A DNA stretch of 64,000 nt from Ectocarpus siliculosus (Eukaryota; Sar; Phaeophyceae; Ectocarpales; Ectocarpaceae), in NCBI GenBank assembly GCA_000310025.1, contig FN649746.1, positions 1,490,945-1,554,944 of the forward strand, written 5' to 3'. Of this stretch, positions 49,701 through 61,700 are shown piece after piece. The position numbers and the translations under genes are program-made. Each line of letters opens with the position of its first letter. Positions within the stretch are counted from its first letter, which is position 1. Under the pieces are notes generated by a model that had not been told where the DNA came from, did not search any database, and worked only from the letters and a program-made list of their open reading frames with translations.

Positions 49701-52700
49701 TCCTCGAGTGGGCCGCCACTCCCAGACTTTGCTCTGACCATCGCGTCTTCGTCCGCAGTGCTTACTAACATAAAACAGGACTGCACAAAAGCCTGTACGA
49801 TTGAGCACGATATTTCAGCAGGGAAGGGTTTGGGTGAGCACATCAGTACTACATACTACATCGACCACGACCACTCGTTGGACATTTGACGAGTGGTGAC
49901 TGTCTTTTTGACGAATAGTAGGCATCAGCCTATAGGCATCAGCCTACATGCTAGCCAACACCCGAAGTGCACACCGTCCACTTCATTGAACGTACTTTAG
50001 CTGTAGGTTCATCCACCGCTCGAAGGCTCTTGAAATACCATGATGGACCGCAGCAGGGAGTTGGGGAAGAGACGAAGCTGTCATCTACCATGCAGTAGTA
50101 CTTGCTTCGGAAAAATACTGGTGTTTTTCCAACCTGTGTACGAGTACAGCACCTGAAGGACCCCCCTCGGGCATCTGTCCAGGACCTCAGGCTCAAAGGC
50201 TTGGCCAACCAAGGGACTGGCCATCCATCCATCGCGAAGGTCAGTAGTCACGGTCCCTCCAATTGTCGGCACGTCCTTTGTGACTGTGGCGCCACTGTTG
50301 TCCATCCGCCCGACCACTCCGTAGCGGCCTGCTTTCCTTGCTGAACTTTTGGTCAGAAGGTTGCCCGCAGATAGGGTCATGAGCTCTCGATACACCTCCG
50401 TTGCCGCCTAGATTTAAAATTGGCGCACGATTGTGCGAGGAGGGTGAAAAAAAACACAAAACGTTAGACAGTTAGCAGGTAGATAGTGAAAGCCGCTCGT
50501 TAGGCTGCGATCACACTCTTGGTTCCCACTCTCACTACACGGCAGACGCGTTTCTTCACCTGAGCGGCAAGAGACGAACACCCGAGGCCAAGCGCCGTCC
50601 GTGACAGGTGCGCCCAGCACAGCGGCAGCGGGAGTGGGTTAAGAGTTTCCACCGGGGAGCAGGCCTCGCCGATGCCCTCTCCGATTAGGTTCCCTTGCTC
50701 ATCAAATGCGGCGACGGCGAACACCTGATATGGAGCGGCATATTACAGCACCACCATTTTTCGTTTTGGGAGATCGTCGGTGGGGGCACTTAGAACAAAC
50801 TCGCAACCGTACGGGATTGCGTTGTTTCTCGCCCATCTTCCCAAGCAACCGATACAAATCTAAAAGCCCGACGGGTACGATGCTGGGGGTTCGGTAGGGG
50901 CGATATCCCAGTCAACCCTCCCGGTAGTTCAGCATGTCGGCCGGACCACTTACGTAGCTCTCATTGGCGACGAGTCCACGGATTGATACGGCGTCGCAAA
51001 TCCCCGTGCTTTCGTCGAAGGGTATCGGCACTCCCAGCCCTGCATAGTGTGTATTGCTCAACGTGACGCCCGTTCCGGCTCCCTCGGGCTTACCATAGAC
51101 GCATACCTGCACGTTTGTGGATGGATACGACAAACCAGGCACATAGAAGTGATTTTTCCAGAGTGAGTCTGGTGAAGCAGTCAGAAAACAGTACCAGACA
51201 GTGTCGCACCCGATCGTTCCATGCATAGGAACTTGTCCAAACCAAGGCTATCGTGATTAGGAATAAAACCGATCCAAGCTGCCAACCAAGAGTGCTAGTA
51301 GTGGCCACGAAAAGGCCACACACAGCAGTTCCAACAATTTGTGTGAATGTCATTGTTGGACGAGACGCGAATAGAGCACTGAACAGTATCTGATTGAATA
51401 CAACCCCAAAGGAAAAAAGTTGTCTCCCGCTGTCGCCGGCGCCACTTTACATCAAACCACCTGTGATAGGGCACAAGAGAGCGAGCAAAATGTATTATTT
51501 GTGCCTTGGTATCCCCAAGACGAAAGAGATGATAACGCGTTCAGAAAAAAAGGTCGACTTACTTTGACTACCCTTCGCGCTTTCGCTGGCGGTCTTGCGG
51601 CGTGCCGAGACATCGCCGCAGTAGTAGAAGTGGCGTTGGACAACTTAAGGGTTGTTTCCACCGCGTGGTCGCCGCCGTCTACCCCGCGTCCGTCTTTGCT
51701 TCCTGCTGCCTTCCCATGCTGATGCTGGTGCGAAGGAGGAAAGAGCAAGGGTAGTAGCTCAATGGAGTTGTGGGACCTCGAAACAAGAAGAGGGGCGGGA
51801 GGAGGCGCGCGGATTGACGCCCTTCTGTTGTTGTTGTTGAGGTCGCTGTTGTTGTTGACGGTCAAACGTTGTTTCGATAGACTCCTCCTGCCGGCTTCGC
51901 TGTCGTCCCCACCTGTGTTGGCAGCGGGGATCATTCCGAGAAGAAATTTCTCGGTAGCCTTCGCTTGCCTACAGCACAAGAAGCAGCATCAACAAGAACG
52001 GTTGGGTGGTTTAGTCGGGCATGGATACATCGTGATTTTGCCCTAGCGGTGGCGAGAGCTTTCGCCAGACCAACAGCGCTGCCACCCGTCCTCCAGGCCA
52101 TTCACACATAAAGTGGCAAAAATAATTTCGGACAGGCGGCATCGAGACTGTACGAATTGGGGACGAACACAAGCAGAGGCAATATCATTGGCAACACAAA
52201 ATTTCGAACCATATCGCGGCCTAGTCATCGTGTTTTGCTGTTGAAAAGCTGCAGTACTCCGTTTTCTTCTTCTTGCCTGAGCAGGCCTGCGGCTTCCGCA
52301 ATGAGACCTTCTTGTTCTCTCCTGTTTGTCCTTAAACGAGCGATCGTGGCCAGCAACAGCGCTCGGCAGTACGGGTTTCGTCGGAATTCCGACGTGAGCC
52401 GTGCCTCAGTTACCGGACAGCTCTCGATCTATTGCCGATTAGTTGGGAACAAGTCGAAAGGGCGGGGACACGGGGGAGATCGGACCCTCCCTCCAGAAAC
52501 GTGGATAGACTTTCCAAGACAATGGGGGTGTGCCACCCCACAACCGTTCCCAGAACTGCTAAATCACGGGCCGCCCACAATGTGTGCCACCCACATAACG
52601 TCCCCTCGAGGAGGGTGGACTGTTTCGAAATATTTGTTCTGGATTTTTCTGCAATGTTGGCCTCCCCGCATTGGAGGAGATCGATCCAGGTCCAACCCTT

Positions 52701-55700
52701 ACCCGGGGCGAACTCACCCAGCTGCACACGTCCCAACGTTCAATGCACTAGCCTCCCTTCCTCCCTTCTTCTTCCCTCATGTTCTAATCCAAAGCAGTGG
52801 TCGTCATCATCGGTATGATACTCAGTGTATGGGGGATCAAGGAGAACGTACAAACAATCAGCAGACCGCCTGGACAACAAGCACACAAACCTCTTACCTC
52901 GTCGCCCTTCCATGGTCCCAGGCCGTCCTTCCCCTTGGTGGTGGCCGGCGCCGCCGGGGTGAGACAAATCTCGCCGCCCTGCTTGGCCCCCTCGAGAGCT
53001 GCGGCAGCCTTGGTGAGCAACGGCCCCGCCCCAGCCGCGCACACAATGGCGTTCGTGCCTGTCAATGCTTTCGTGACGCCCCCGGTACTACCGCCGCTCC
53101 CATTTCCCGGGCCTCCTACGTCTACAGGAAGCACGACCGACCAGCCTGCAGCCAGCGACCCTGCCAGGGTGTCGAGCCTCCCATCCGAGTCGCCGAAAGT
53201 AACCTAATACACGAAAAAAATGTTTAGTTCGACTATATTCATCACCCGGAGTAGACTCTAGGAAACACCACAGTTCGGCTCACGTCGGGCGATGTGGCCA
53301 TGGAAAATGTAGGAAGTGGTGTCTTTGTGTCACGTACCTAGGAGACTGCATCAAAATCCGAGAATTGGCAACATCCAGGCCAGGAGGAAAGTCCGGAATG
53401 CTCACGCGCGCGATCGTTTTTCTTGGTGCAGCGCCCGGTTTCATGGGCGTGAACGTTTGGAGGTGTGCCGCGTTCGGGGGGTCACACACGCGGCGAGCTG
53501 GTGAAAGGAGGAATGCTTACCTTAGAGGTTTTGTTGGGAGACCGTTTTCGTTTCGACGCGTTTCTGTGCGCCGCAAGCCTGGCGGCTGCCTCGGCCTTCT
53601 TGTGCTTTGCCAGCTGACAAGCGGTGTCTCGACCCATCAAGAGCTCGACTCGAAACAGAGTGCTTGTAATATCCTGTTGATTGATCAGGGTTCCAATTTC
53701 CAAGCACAAGGGGGGCAAACCACAGTGTAGAGCGACATTCGTGGGAAAGGGCGAAGCATGAATGGCGTTGAATGGATGCTGACGTTAGCTCCTCTTGACA
53801 GCAGCGAAAATGACAAAGCAGCAGCTCACGCCACCACCCACCGCCACCAACGTACTGGTGCCGTCAAAACCACAGGGTGAGCACCTCCGATCGCGACAAG
53901 TATGGGCTAGGTGTGGGATCAAGGTCATTGAAAATGATATCAAGATCTTGTACCAAGCCAAAGACTCTTCTTTACTTCACCTTCACTCAGCTTCGAAGAG
54001 CCCCACCTCCACATCGATTCGAAATTTTTGTCGCTGGTGCTTGCAGTTCATGATAGGGTCGGGGCTACGTTGAAACACGCTGCTCGACCTAACAGCTCTA
54101 GATCTCGCCAACGCTCTCTTACTGTTGGACGAGAGTACAGATCATAGCCGCCAGCAACATTTCACATGTTTCGCGACATTTTGCGCTCCCTCGCAGCAAA
54201 ATTGCACTGACCAGCTGTAGCGCTGACAGTTCCTGGAACCCCATGTCCGCCTCCACCTCCCAATCTCCTCGGGCATTACCGCCACCATCACCGCTGTTTC
54301 CACGTGTGGTATTGATAGACTCCGCCTCGTTGTGAAACGAAGCGGTCACGGAGGCCCTCGTTAGTGCGCTGCTTCTACGGCTGCTGTTGCTTCTCATGTT
54401 GCTGCTGCTGCGGTTGCCGTTGGTGTCCTCGGTGGTCGTCGCATGATGTAGATGGTTGCAGATAACGCCCTTGCGGTGCTTATCGATACTCGCCAGGGCA
54501 CTCCGTAGTGTCTGCGCGTAACCAGGCCAGCGTGCAAGGTCACACTGATGCTACGTCCTCACAGACGCGCAGCTTGATGTCTGCAGTACGAACACTATTG
54601 GTACGCCCAGTAGAGGTCAGCTGAGGGTTGGAGCTACCTCCAGCATCTTGAAATATAGACCTACTACGAGTACGAGAGCAACAACGGCCGTTGGAACTCT
54701 CAAACAATCACGCTGGGCGCAAACGCAACCGACAATCGATTAACGGTAGGCCTTTCGTGGGCCATCTCTCGAGGATAGAATGATGCAACGACACATGTTT
54801 TCTGCCCTGTCGAACTACCAACATGCGCGGGGGTATGCGCTCTATGTGGGTGAGGGTGGCGGGGATATTTGCCCTTCACATTGGCAAAGCATGTAAGGTC
54901 CATTCTGACACGTTTCGCGTATCCCATGTGGGTGTGACAAAAAATCCTCAACACCGTTACACACACCTGACAGGCCTTTCGACGGTCCCCTCGGAAATCG
55001 GCCTGCAGGATCGCAAGTCGCAGAGCGACAGTGGCCCGTAGGGACTCATCATCCGCGTTTAACGCCGACAGGCAGGCGCTTATCGTTTCCAGCGAGAGCA
55101 GAAGCGCATCCTGCGAGGGTTGATTGAATGCGAGGGGTCAACAATTGGTTTGCCATGGACTTGACGCCACTGACCGCGACTCTCCTTTCGCCCTACGATC
55201 AGACATTTTCCTGCCCAAAATTTGCCGCAAGGAGACATCCGAAGCACCTACTACAATAGGTCACGTGTTGGTCGTATTATTTTGGCGTACCAATTATGTA
55301 CACTATCGTCGGGCTGCAGGTCTGCCCTACTCGTCGGGACAGCCTTGTTTGCGAGATGGCCTGGGTCGTGCCTCGCGACAGCTAAAACTGGCCACAAAGA
55401 TTCGAGTTCGGTGTTTGTTCGAAATCGGCACGTAGTGCACTTGGCAACAGTTTACAAGTTTTGCGTTGCAATTGCAAACCACGTACCGTGGCACCACATC
55501 ATGCTAAGGTACGTTCGGTACTTTTTGTCTGAAGAGAGACGAGCCCAAACGACGCCAGCACCGATCGCACTTTGACCACGGTGTTCAACCTCCGAACATT
55601 GCTGCTGTGCTCCAACTGCTTCTTTTTAGGGCGCGACCCCTCACCATGAGAGGCAAGTCGATCTCGGCTCCCCCCGGCAAGTCGTCCAGCCCCTCCAGGA

Positions 55701-58700
55701 TGCTGGCCACGTAGGGCTCCCAAAGCGACATCGTCGCGTCAAGGAGAGCCTCTCCTCGACTTTCTAGGAGATGGCGGTAATGACCGACCAACGCCTGGCA
55801 TTGCGACCCGCCGCCGATTTGGGCGCAGAAGGTTGTGAGCTAGGTTTAAAAGCGATAGACTACAGCGTGGAGGCGGCCCGATGACACGAGTTGCCAGGGG
55901 TGCGGGCGTGGCAAGCGAAGGGTAAGGGCCGCAAGGTTGTCCAACATACGAACGTAGGGTTTCGGGGCTTCCAATAGCTTAGCAACTTTGATAGGCCGTA
56001 TATACGCGGATGAATTCAGAACTGTGCTGAAAAGAGGGTACACAATTCAATACGGTGCCCTATCGACCGATCTACAGTAGGAAATGCACGGGCGTGGGGC
56101 GAGGGACGAGTAAATACCTGGTATGCTGGCGTGGAGAAACTGTGACGCTACATATCGCACACGATTGCGGGGGTGAGCTCGCCCGTCGAGGACAACCGTG
56201 ATGATACGGCCATCACCGTGTACCGTACGTCTTCCTTACCCTTGCAAACGTTTGATGGAATGCAGTACAGGACAACATTGCTCTCGGTGTCACCTTGCGG
56301 AGGAGGCCCACCACCGTTAGCATCGGTGTAAGGTTGACTCTGACGCCGACAGTGCCATGTCTTCCCAGGGCAACTTCTACGACCTGTTGGGATGATCAAG
56401 TAAACGCGAACCATGACTCGGCCACATGTGACCACCTATTTGAAAAGTTAGAAATACTCGGTTGTGCGAAGCACTGGTTCCACTAGACCGCGCACTTCAC
56501 AAAGCACGCGTGTGAAGCGACGCTGCACTGTGATGGGCTCAAGCAAGCACTACACTTTCAAGCGACACAAATGGCTCTCGTGTTAACTATTACCAGCTTC
56601 TTGTCGGCGTGTGTTGAACACACACCCCCGCAGCGTGATCGTGGTCTCCAAGCATACCACGAGTACAGCTTTCAGCAACAGTATTAGGCTAGGCTTTTGG
56701 AAAGGGACGGGCACCCATGGCTTTGTGGAAGTGGCGGGCAAGCATATCGATATTCACACCTCGGCCGGTCGGGTTGCCTTCAGGGGCTCTCGCAGCTCCT
56801 CCTCCACACTCATAACCACCGCCCCTTTCGATATCCCACGACCGCTTCCTCCTTCAGCAGCAGCGGGTAAGGCCAGAGAAGCGCCTGAACCTGCTCGTTC
56901 CTTTTCGCTGCAGTCTCCACTGTCGCGGGAAACAGAATCCGATGAACACTCGTTTGCCGTTTGGGTGGACGATATCGGTTTCGACGAGCCCTCTCTACTC
57001 GCCGGTGGCGTCCGCTTGAGGCCTCCCTTCTCGGCTGGTTTCGGTGGCTCCGGCTTGTCTCTCCACGTCTTCAGGCGCTTGCAGCTGGTCCAAAGAGCGA
57101 TTTCGAACCTGAAAGCGTGTGTACAAGTTGTGAGATGCGGTACGAGGCACATGGCGGAGACACAATGGTGCTATTGCACTCCGAAAGCACCTATCACCTT
57201 GGAACGAGTGCGATGCGGCTACTCTGCAAGATACTCTAGACGCTTTGAATAAATATGGCTGTGGGAAGTATTGCAACGAGTTGATACGGTCGGATGATAG
57301 GATGACATCCGAGGGTGTTGTTTCGACCAGCTTAGCAGAATGAAGGGTACAATACCCCGGAGGATTTCTTCATTTATGATATCAAAGATAAGCCAACGAA
57401 CGGCCACCAGACCAGCGTGCCTCTGAGTCAAACCCACAAACACAAGCAACGTCCGGCCAGATGACTACACAGCAGTAGTTACCGGTGCAAGTTTCACAAT
57501 AGACGACATTGGTCGTGCATCGTGTGGTAGCATAAGCCCGAGAAGCATCCCATTGTCACGATCTTGCGGCGGATGATATTTTGCAGCCTAGTCTTCAACG
57601 CAGAAAATACGTTGCCACCATCCCTCACCAGAATGCCCGACACTCATTCCGCCCGAGGGATCCCAGCGAGGCTTGTCGCAGGCGCTGCTTTGTCGACGGT
57701 AGCATCGCCTCCCACGCCTGGAATTCGCCAAGTTGATACATCTCGCGCATAAGCTGCATCTGGTCGGGGGGATATAGCACCGGATGCGCAACACACCAAC
57801 GGGGTCGTATCACCAAAAGTTGAGGAGACGAGTCAGACAAATGGAGGCACGTGCGGCTGAGGAATGGAATCTAAGGTCCAATAGTGATTGAGATAGTCCA
57901 GCCTCACACCTTTGAATGCTACAATACGTTCCCAATGTTGCGCCTACGCGTGTCCGAAAAAACGTACGTTGAGGGGGGCCATATCACCAACTGCCTCTAT
58001 CAGATTGCTCACCTCTTGGTCGATATGGAGCGGGAATGTCTCATCGCTACCGTTGTCAGTACTCTCATTCTCCTCGCCCGTGAGCAGTTCATCCTTCTTG
58101 AGACCGCCCTCCGCGTCATTCGTCACTTCCTCTCCACCCTCCCCCCCCTCGGGAGCAGGCGGCAGCAAGAGCGACACGGCGAGTTTACACGCCAAGGAAG
58201 ACTCACTAGCGGTCAGCGATCCAGCACTTCCATTGACCGAAGAGCGTCGGTCGCCGGACCCGATGAGTTCCAGCAAAGCCGCTGGTCGTTTCGATACATC
58301 GGGGATCTTATCGAACAAACAGGGTGAGGGATAGCGTGAGGGAAGGAAGGTCTGTGAGTCGAGGGGGATGTCATCTCGCCCGCTGGTCTGCATCCGCCAG
58401 GACAAAAGGGCTAAACTACGTTTCCAAAGTTGCATGGGAATGAAAAAAATGACATGAGTCGTATGACAGAGGTGTCATGTGTATTAGCGAGCGGGAAAAG
58501 CCATATCGTCGTATATCGTCACATCCTCTGGGATCGGACCGCCGTAAGCTGGCCGAAAAGCGGAATGACGAAACTTTATCCCCGGGGCAACCCGTAACTG
58601 CAGGTTCCTGCAAGAAACAGTACCGTGCTGTTCCCCTCGATACAATCCTAGACAGTGTTGTGCGAAACAATCACTTCCCGGGGAGAAGTCGAGCATTTTT

Positions 58701-61700
58701 TGTCACTGATGCTATCGCTGGTTATGCCAACGTCCTGTCCTCAAATCATGGTTGTGGTTGGTGTGACGGTCGTCCAAACCCCAAAGCGATATTGCAAGGA
58801 AGTAGGCCATGAAGCACCCGCTGATGCTGAATGCTATTTTCGTTAACTAATCCTCCAAACACTACATCTTTGAGCGGTTTATTGGTTGCAGTTTCACTGT
58901 TCGGTTTGGGAGATGTCAACAATACAATTTACAAAATGCAGATGCATTGGCCCCCACTCAAAGCTCACATGCTCGTCTAGCAGTCCGCTGAGGTCCTCCT
59001 CGCATAGCCCTCCCTCCACGTTTTCGTCCCCGGTTCCGCCGACGTTATCACCGCCTTCACTAGTTTCCCCGACTGCCGACGACGGTGGTCGTTTGGCAGC
59101 CGCGGTGGCCAGGGTGGCGTACTTAAACGTCAGTAGCGTCAGGTCACTCTCCGCGACATCGAGGGTTTCCGTTACATTGGGGGGGATAGGTGGGTCCATC
59201 CCCTCCTGACGACGAAGTTCCCTGACCTACGAACCAGGTTGGTGGCGGTTGGGAGCAAGGTAGGGAAGGATTCACTGGGGATCAGGTCATAGTCAAGAGC
59301 ATGTTGATCAGCAAACATTGCACGCAAAGTACTGTGTTTTTTGCTCAGAATCACTTTTCTGGTTGTACCCTGTCGCCCTGCCAAGAAATTTAAGTTAAGC
59401 CATAAATGGATGAGGCTTAGGTTGACTCGTAGAACCGCTCGTGTGTCGTGTTTTGTCATACGTAATTGACCACTGTCCATTTGCCTGCTTTCTTGAGATG
59501 AACGTCTGTGACAAGATCTCCTTACTCAGATCCGCCACACCCACGGCGAGCGCATTCTCCGTAGTTGCAGGAACGCAGTAGCAACGCCTTCACCGGCGCG
59601 TAGATGACTGCATTGCCTCTGTTCTCTCACAACGTCACAGGTGTCACCACAGGCAGGCGCTTCCGTTTATCTCTCCCTAGACCACTTCTTACTTGATTGT
59701 GCAGGTCAAGGGCGTTCCGCTATTCCTCAGGCCCTAATCCTAAGAAAAACGCTGGTGCTGACAATGACTTTAGGCACCAATGCACACGGGTCGAGTACAT
59801 GCTGGCATCGAATCCCGGACTGAACATTGCGTGAGGTTGAGTACCTTTTGTAATGCGTGGGCGGCGCACTTTGTCGCAGCTGCAGGTTTTCCAGAGTCTT
59901 CGAAGGCGTAGCATGTTGCCACTGCCAGCCGGGTCCGCCATGGGAGATGCTGCTCGTTTTCGTCCGTTGGGCGCAACACACGCAGCAAATCCATGACGAA
60001 AACGAAGCCATGAACAGGTTTACTTCTTCTGGTACATTTGACTTCAGCAGTGCAAGCAAAGGCTGATACTGAATGGGTCCCCACCATTGGACACGGCATT
60101 TTCGCTAGATTATAGCTGTGTCCCAAAGGAAAACTGCACCAAGAAGCAACATGTTGTATTCTAAAGATAGCGAAATTCTTGCAGGGTGGCTGCATGAATC
60201 TATCGGGTGCACAGGGGCAACACCAACGAACATGTCTAAACGTGACGTTCACGGAAGCGAAGGTGTGTCGGGCGCTGATTAGGGGGGTGAACATACGGCT
60301 ACACGTTCAGCGCTTCGCACCAACACCGCAACACAGCTTTCTGAGAATTGCATGCTTGCATCGAACAGATAACCATCCAGGTTATACCTTCACTGTGCTT
60401 AGGCTGACCATGGATTCCATCGCGATTGTGCTCCACGCCAGGAACTCCACGACCTCACCACCGTGGCCCAAAGCGGACAACGGCTCGCACCAGTCGAACA
60501 GGATAACGCATCCTTCAAGCACCACCCACGACACAGCATCGTGCTCATCCTGAGCGATTAAGTTGGTGCGCACGAACTTGAGTTCGATTATGTGCGCGGG
60601 GCAGGTAGGTCGCAACGCCTTTCCCCCATTGCAGAATCTAGCAGAACGGGTATCGTAAACATTCGGCAGTGTTCGAACGGAACCCTTTCTCCGCCTTGGC
60701 GATGCTTACCTTGGGCCTGTTGAGCATCAACCGCATCGCGCTCTGAATTCTTCGCAAGTGAGTTGTGACTTTCGTGAGCGTTGCTGCAAACTGCACGTGG
60801 GGGTCCCTTGTCAACTCCACGCCTACGTCGAAGAGGTACGGGCACAAGGGGCGAGCTTATGAAGGCTTTCTGCCATGCCCATCGCTGATGGAAAGTTCGG
60901 GCGGAGTGTATGCCTCTCATTGGAAAAAAATATTGGTAGGTTCGGGTTCATGGCCTCGCTATTGCTCATGAACACTGGGCAGGATAGGTTACTCTTTGCA
61001 GTTCAGGTCATTGACTACGACTGCTTGTGCGAGAGGCACACCGCGGAAATCTGCTTTTTACTTGGCAGCGCGTGCTGCTTTGTGTGAGCCGTTGTAAGAA
61101 TAAATGCACGTCTCGGATGCTTACGTTACGGCCCCGAAACGATGACGCTTGCATCTTCCGGTCGCCACACAGTAGGCGTCACGAAAAAACTTTCACCAAG
61201 AGGAGCTATCCATAGCTACTACCGGCCCGGGGAGCTTGTGCTTTGAGTCTCAGCTACTCACGCAGTTCCATGGACGCAGCGCCAAATTCCGCCCGTGCCA
61301 TCCAGGACGCCTCATCTTGAGCTAGACATGTTGATTCCGTCTTGGGAGTGGCTCCTTCAGCGACCGGAGGAATCAAGGCGGTTCGCTCGCGCCTGATCCC
61401 TTCGCAGCTGTCGACTACGAAGGTGTAAAACTTCCGCGCGCAGTTGAACTCTCCCTGATTTTACCGAGTTTTCGATCCACCAAGACGCAACAAAAGGGGT
61501 GTAAAGGAAGGGTATGGAAGGTGATGCAAATGCCATGAAAAACGAAGAAAAGGAAAGAGACGGCGGGGCTCCCCGCCTCCTAGTCGAAGTGCGCAGAACA
61601 CCAGAATAGAGTTGCACATATCGAAAGCGGTAGGTGTGGCACCACACACGCTCCTACCACAATACAGCCCCAAGAACCTAACGTCACCTCCTGTGCAAGC

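Noticed and set aside
53396-53490. Extra CFAP54 exon (PGAAPRKTIARVSIPDFPPG)
   Set aside because: Its usable acceptors do not match the phase 0 end of the 53778-53521 exon and would leave an intron of about 23 bases; direct splicing to 53203 keeps the frame.
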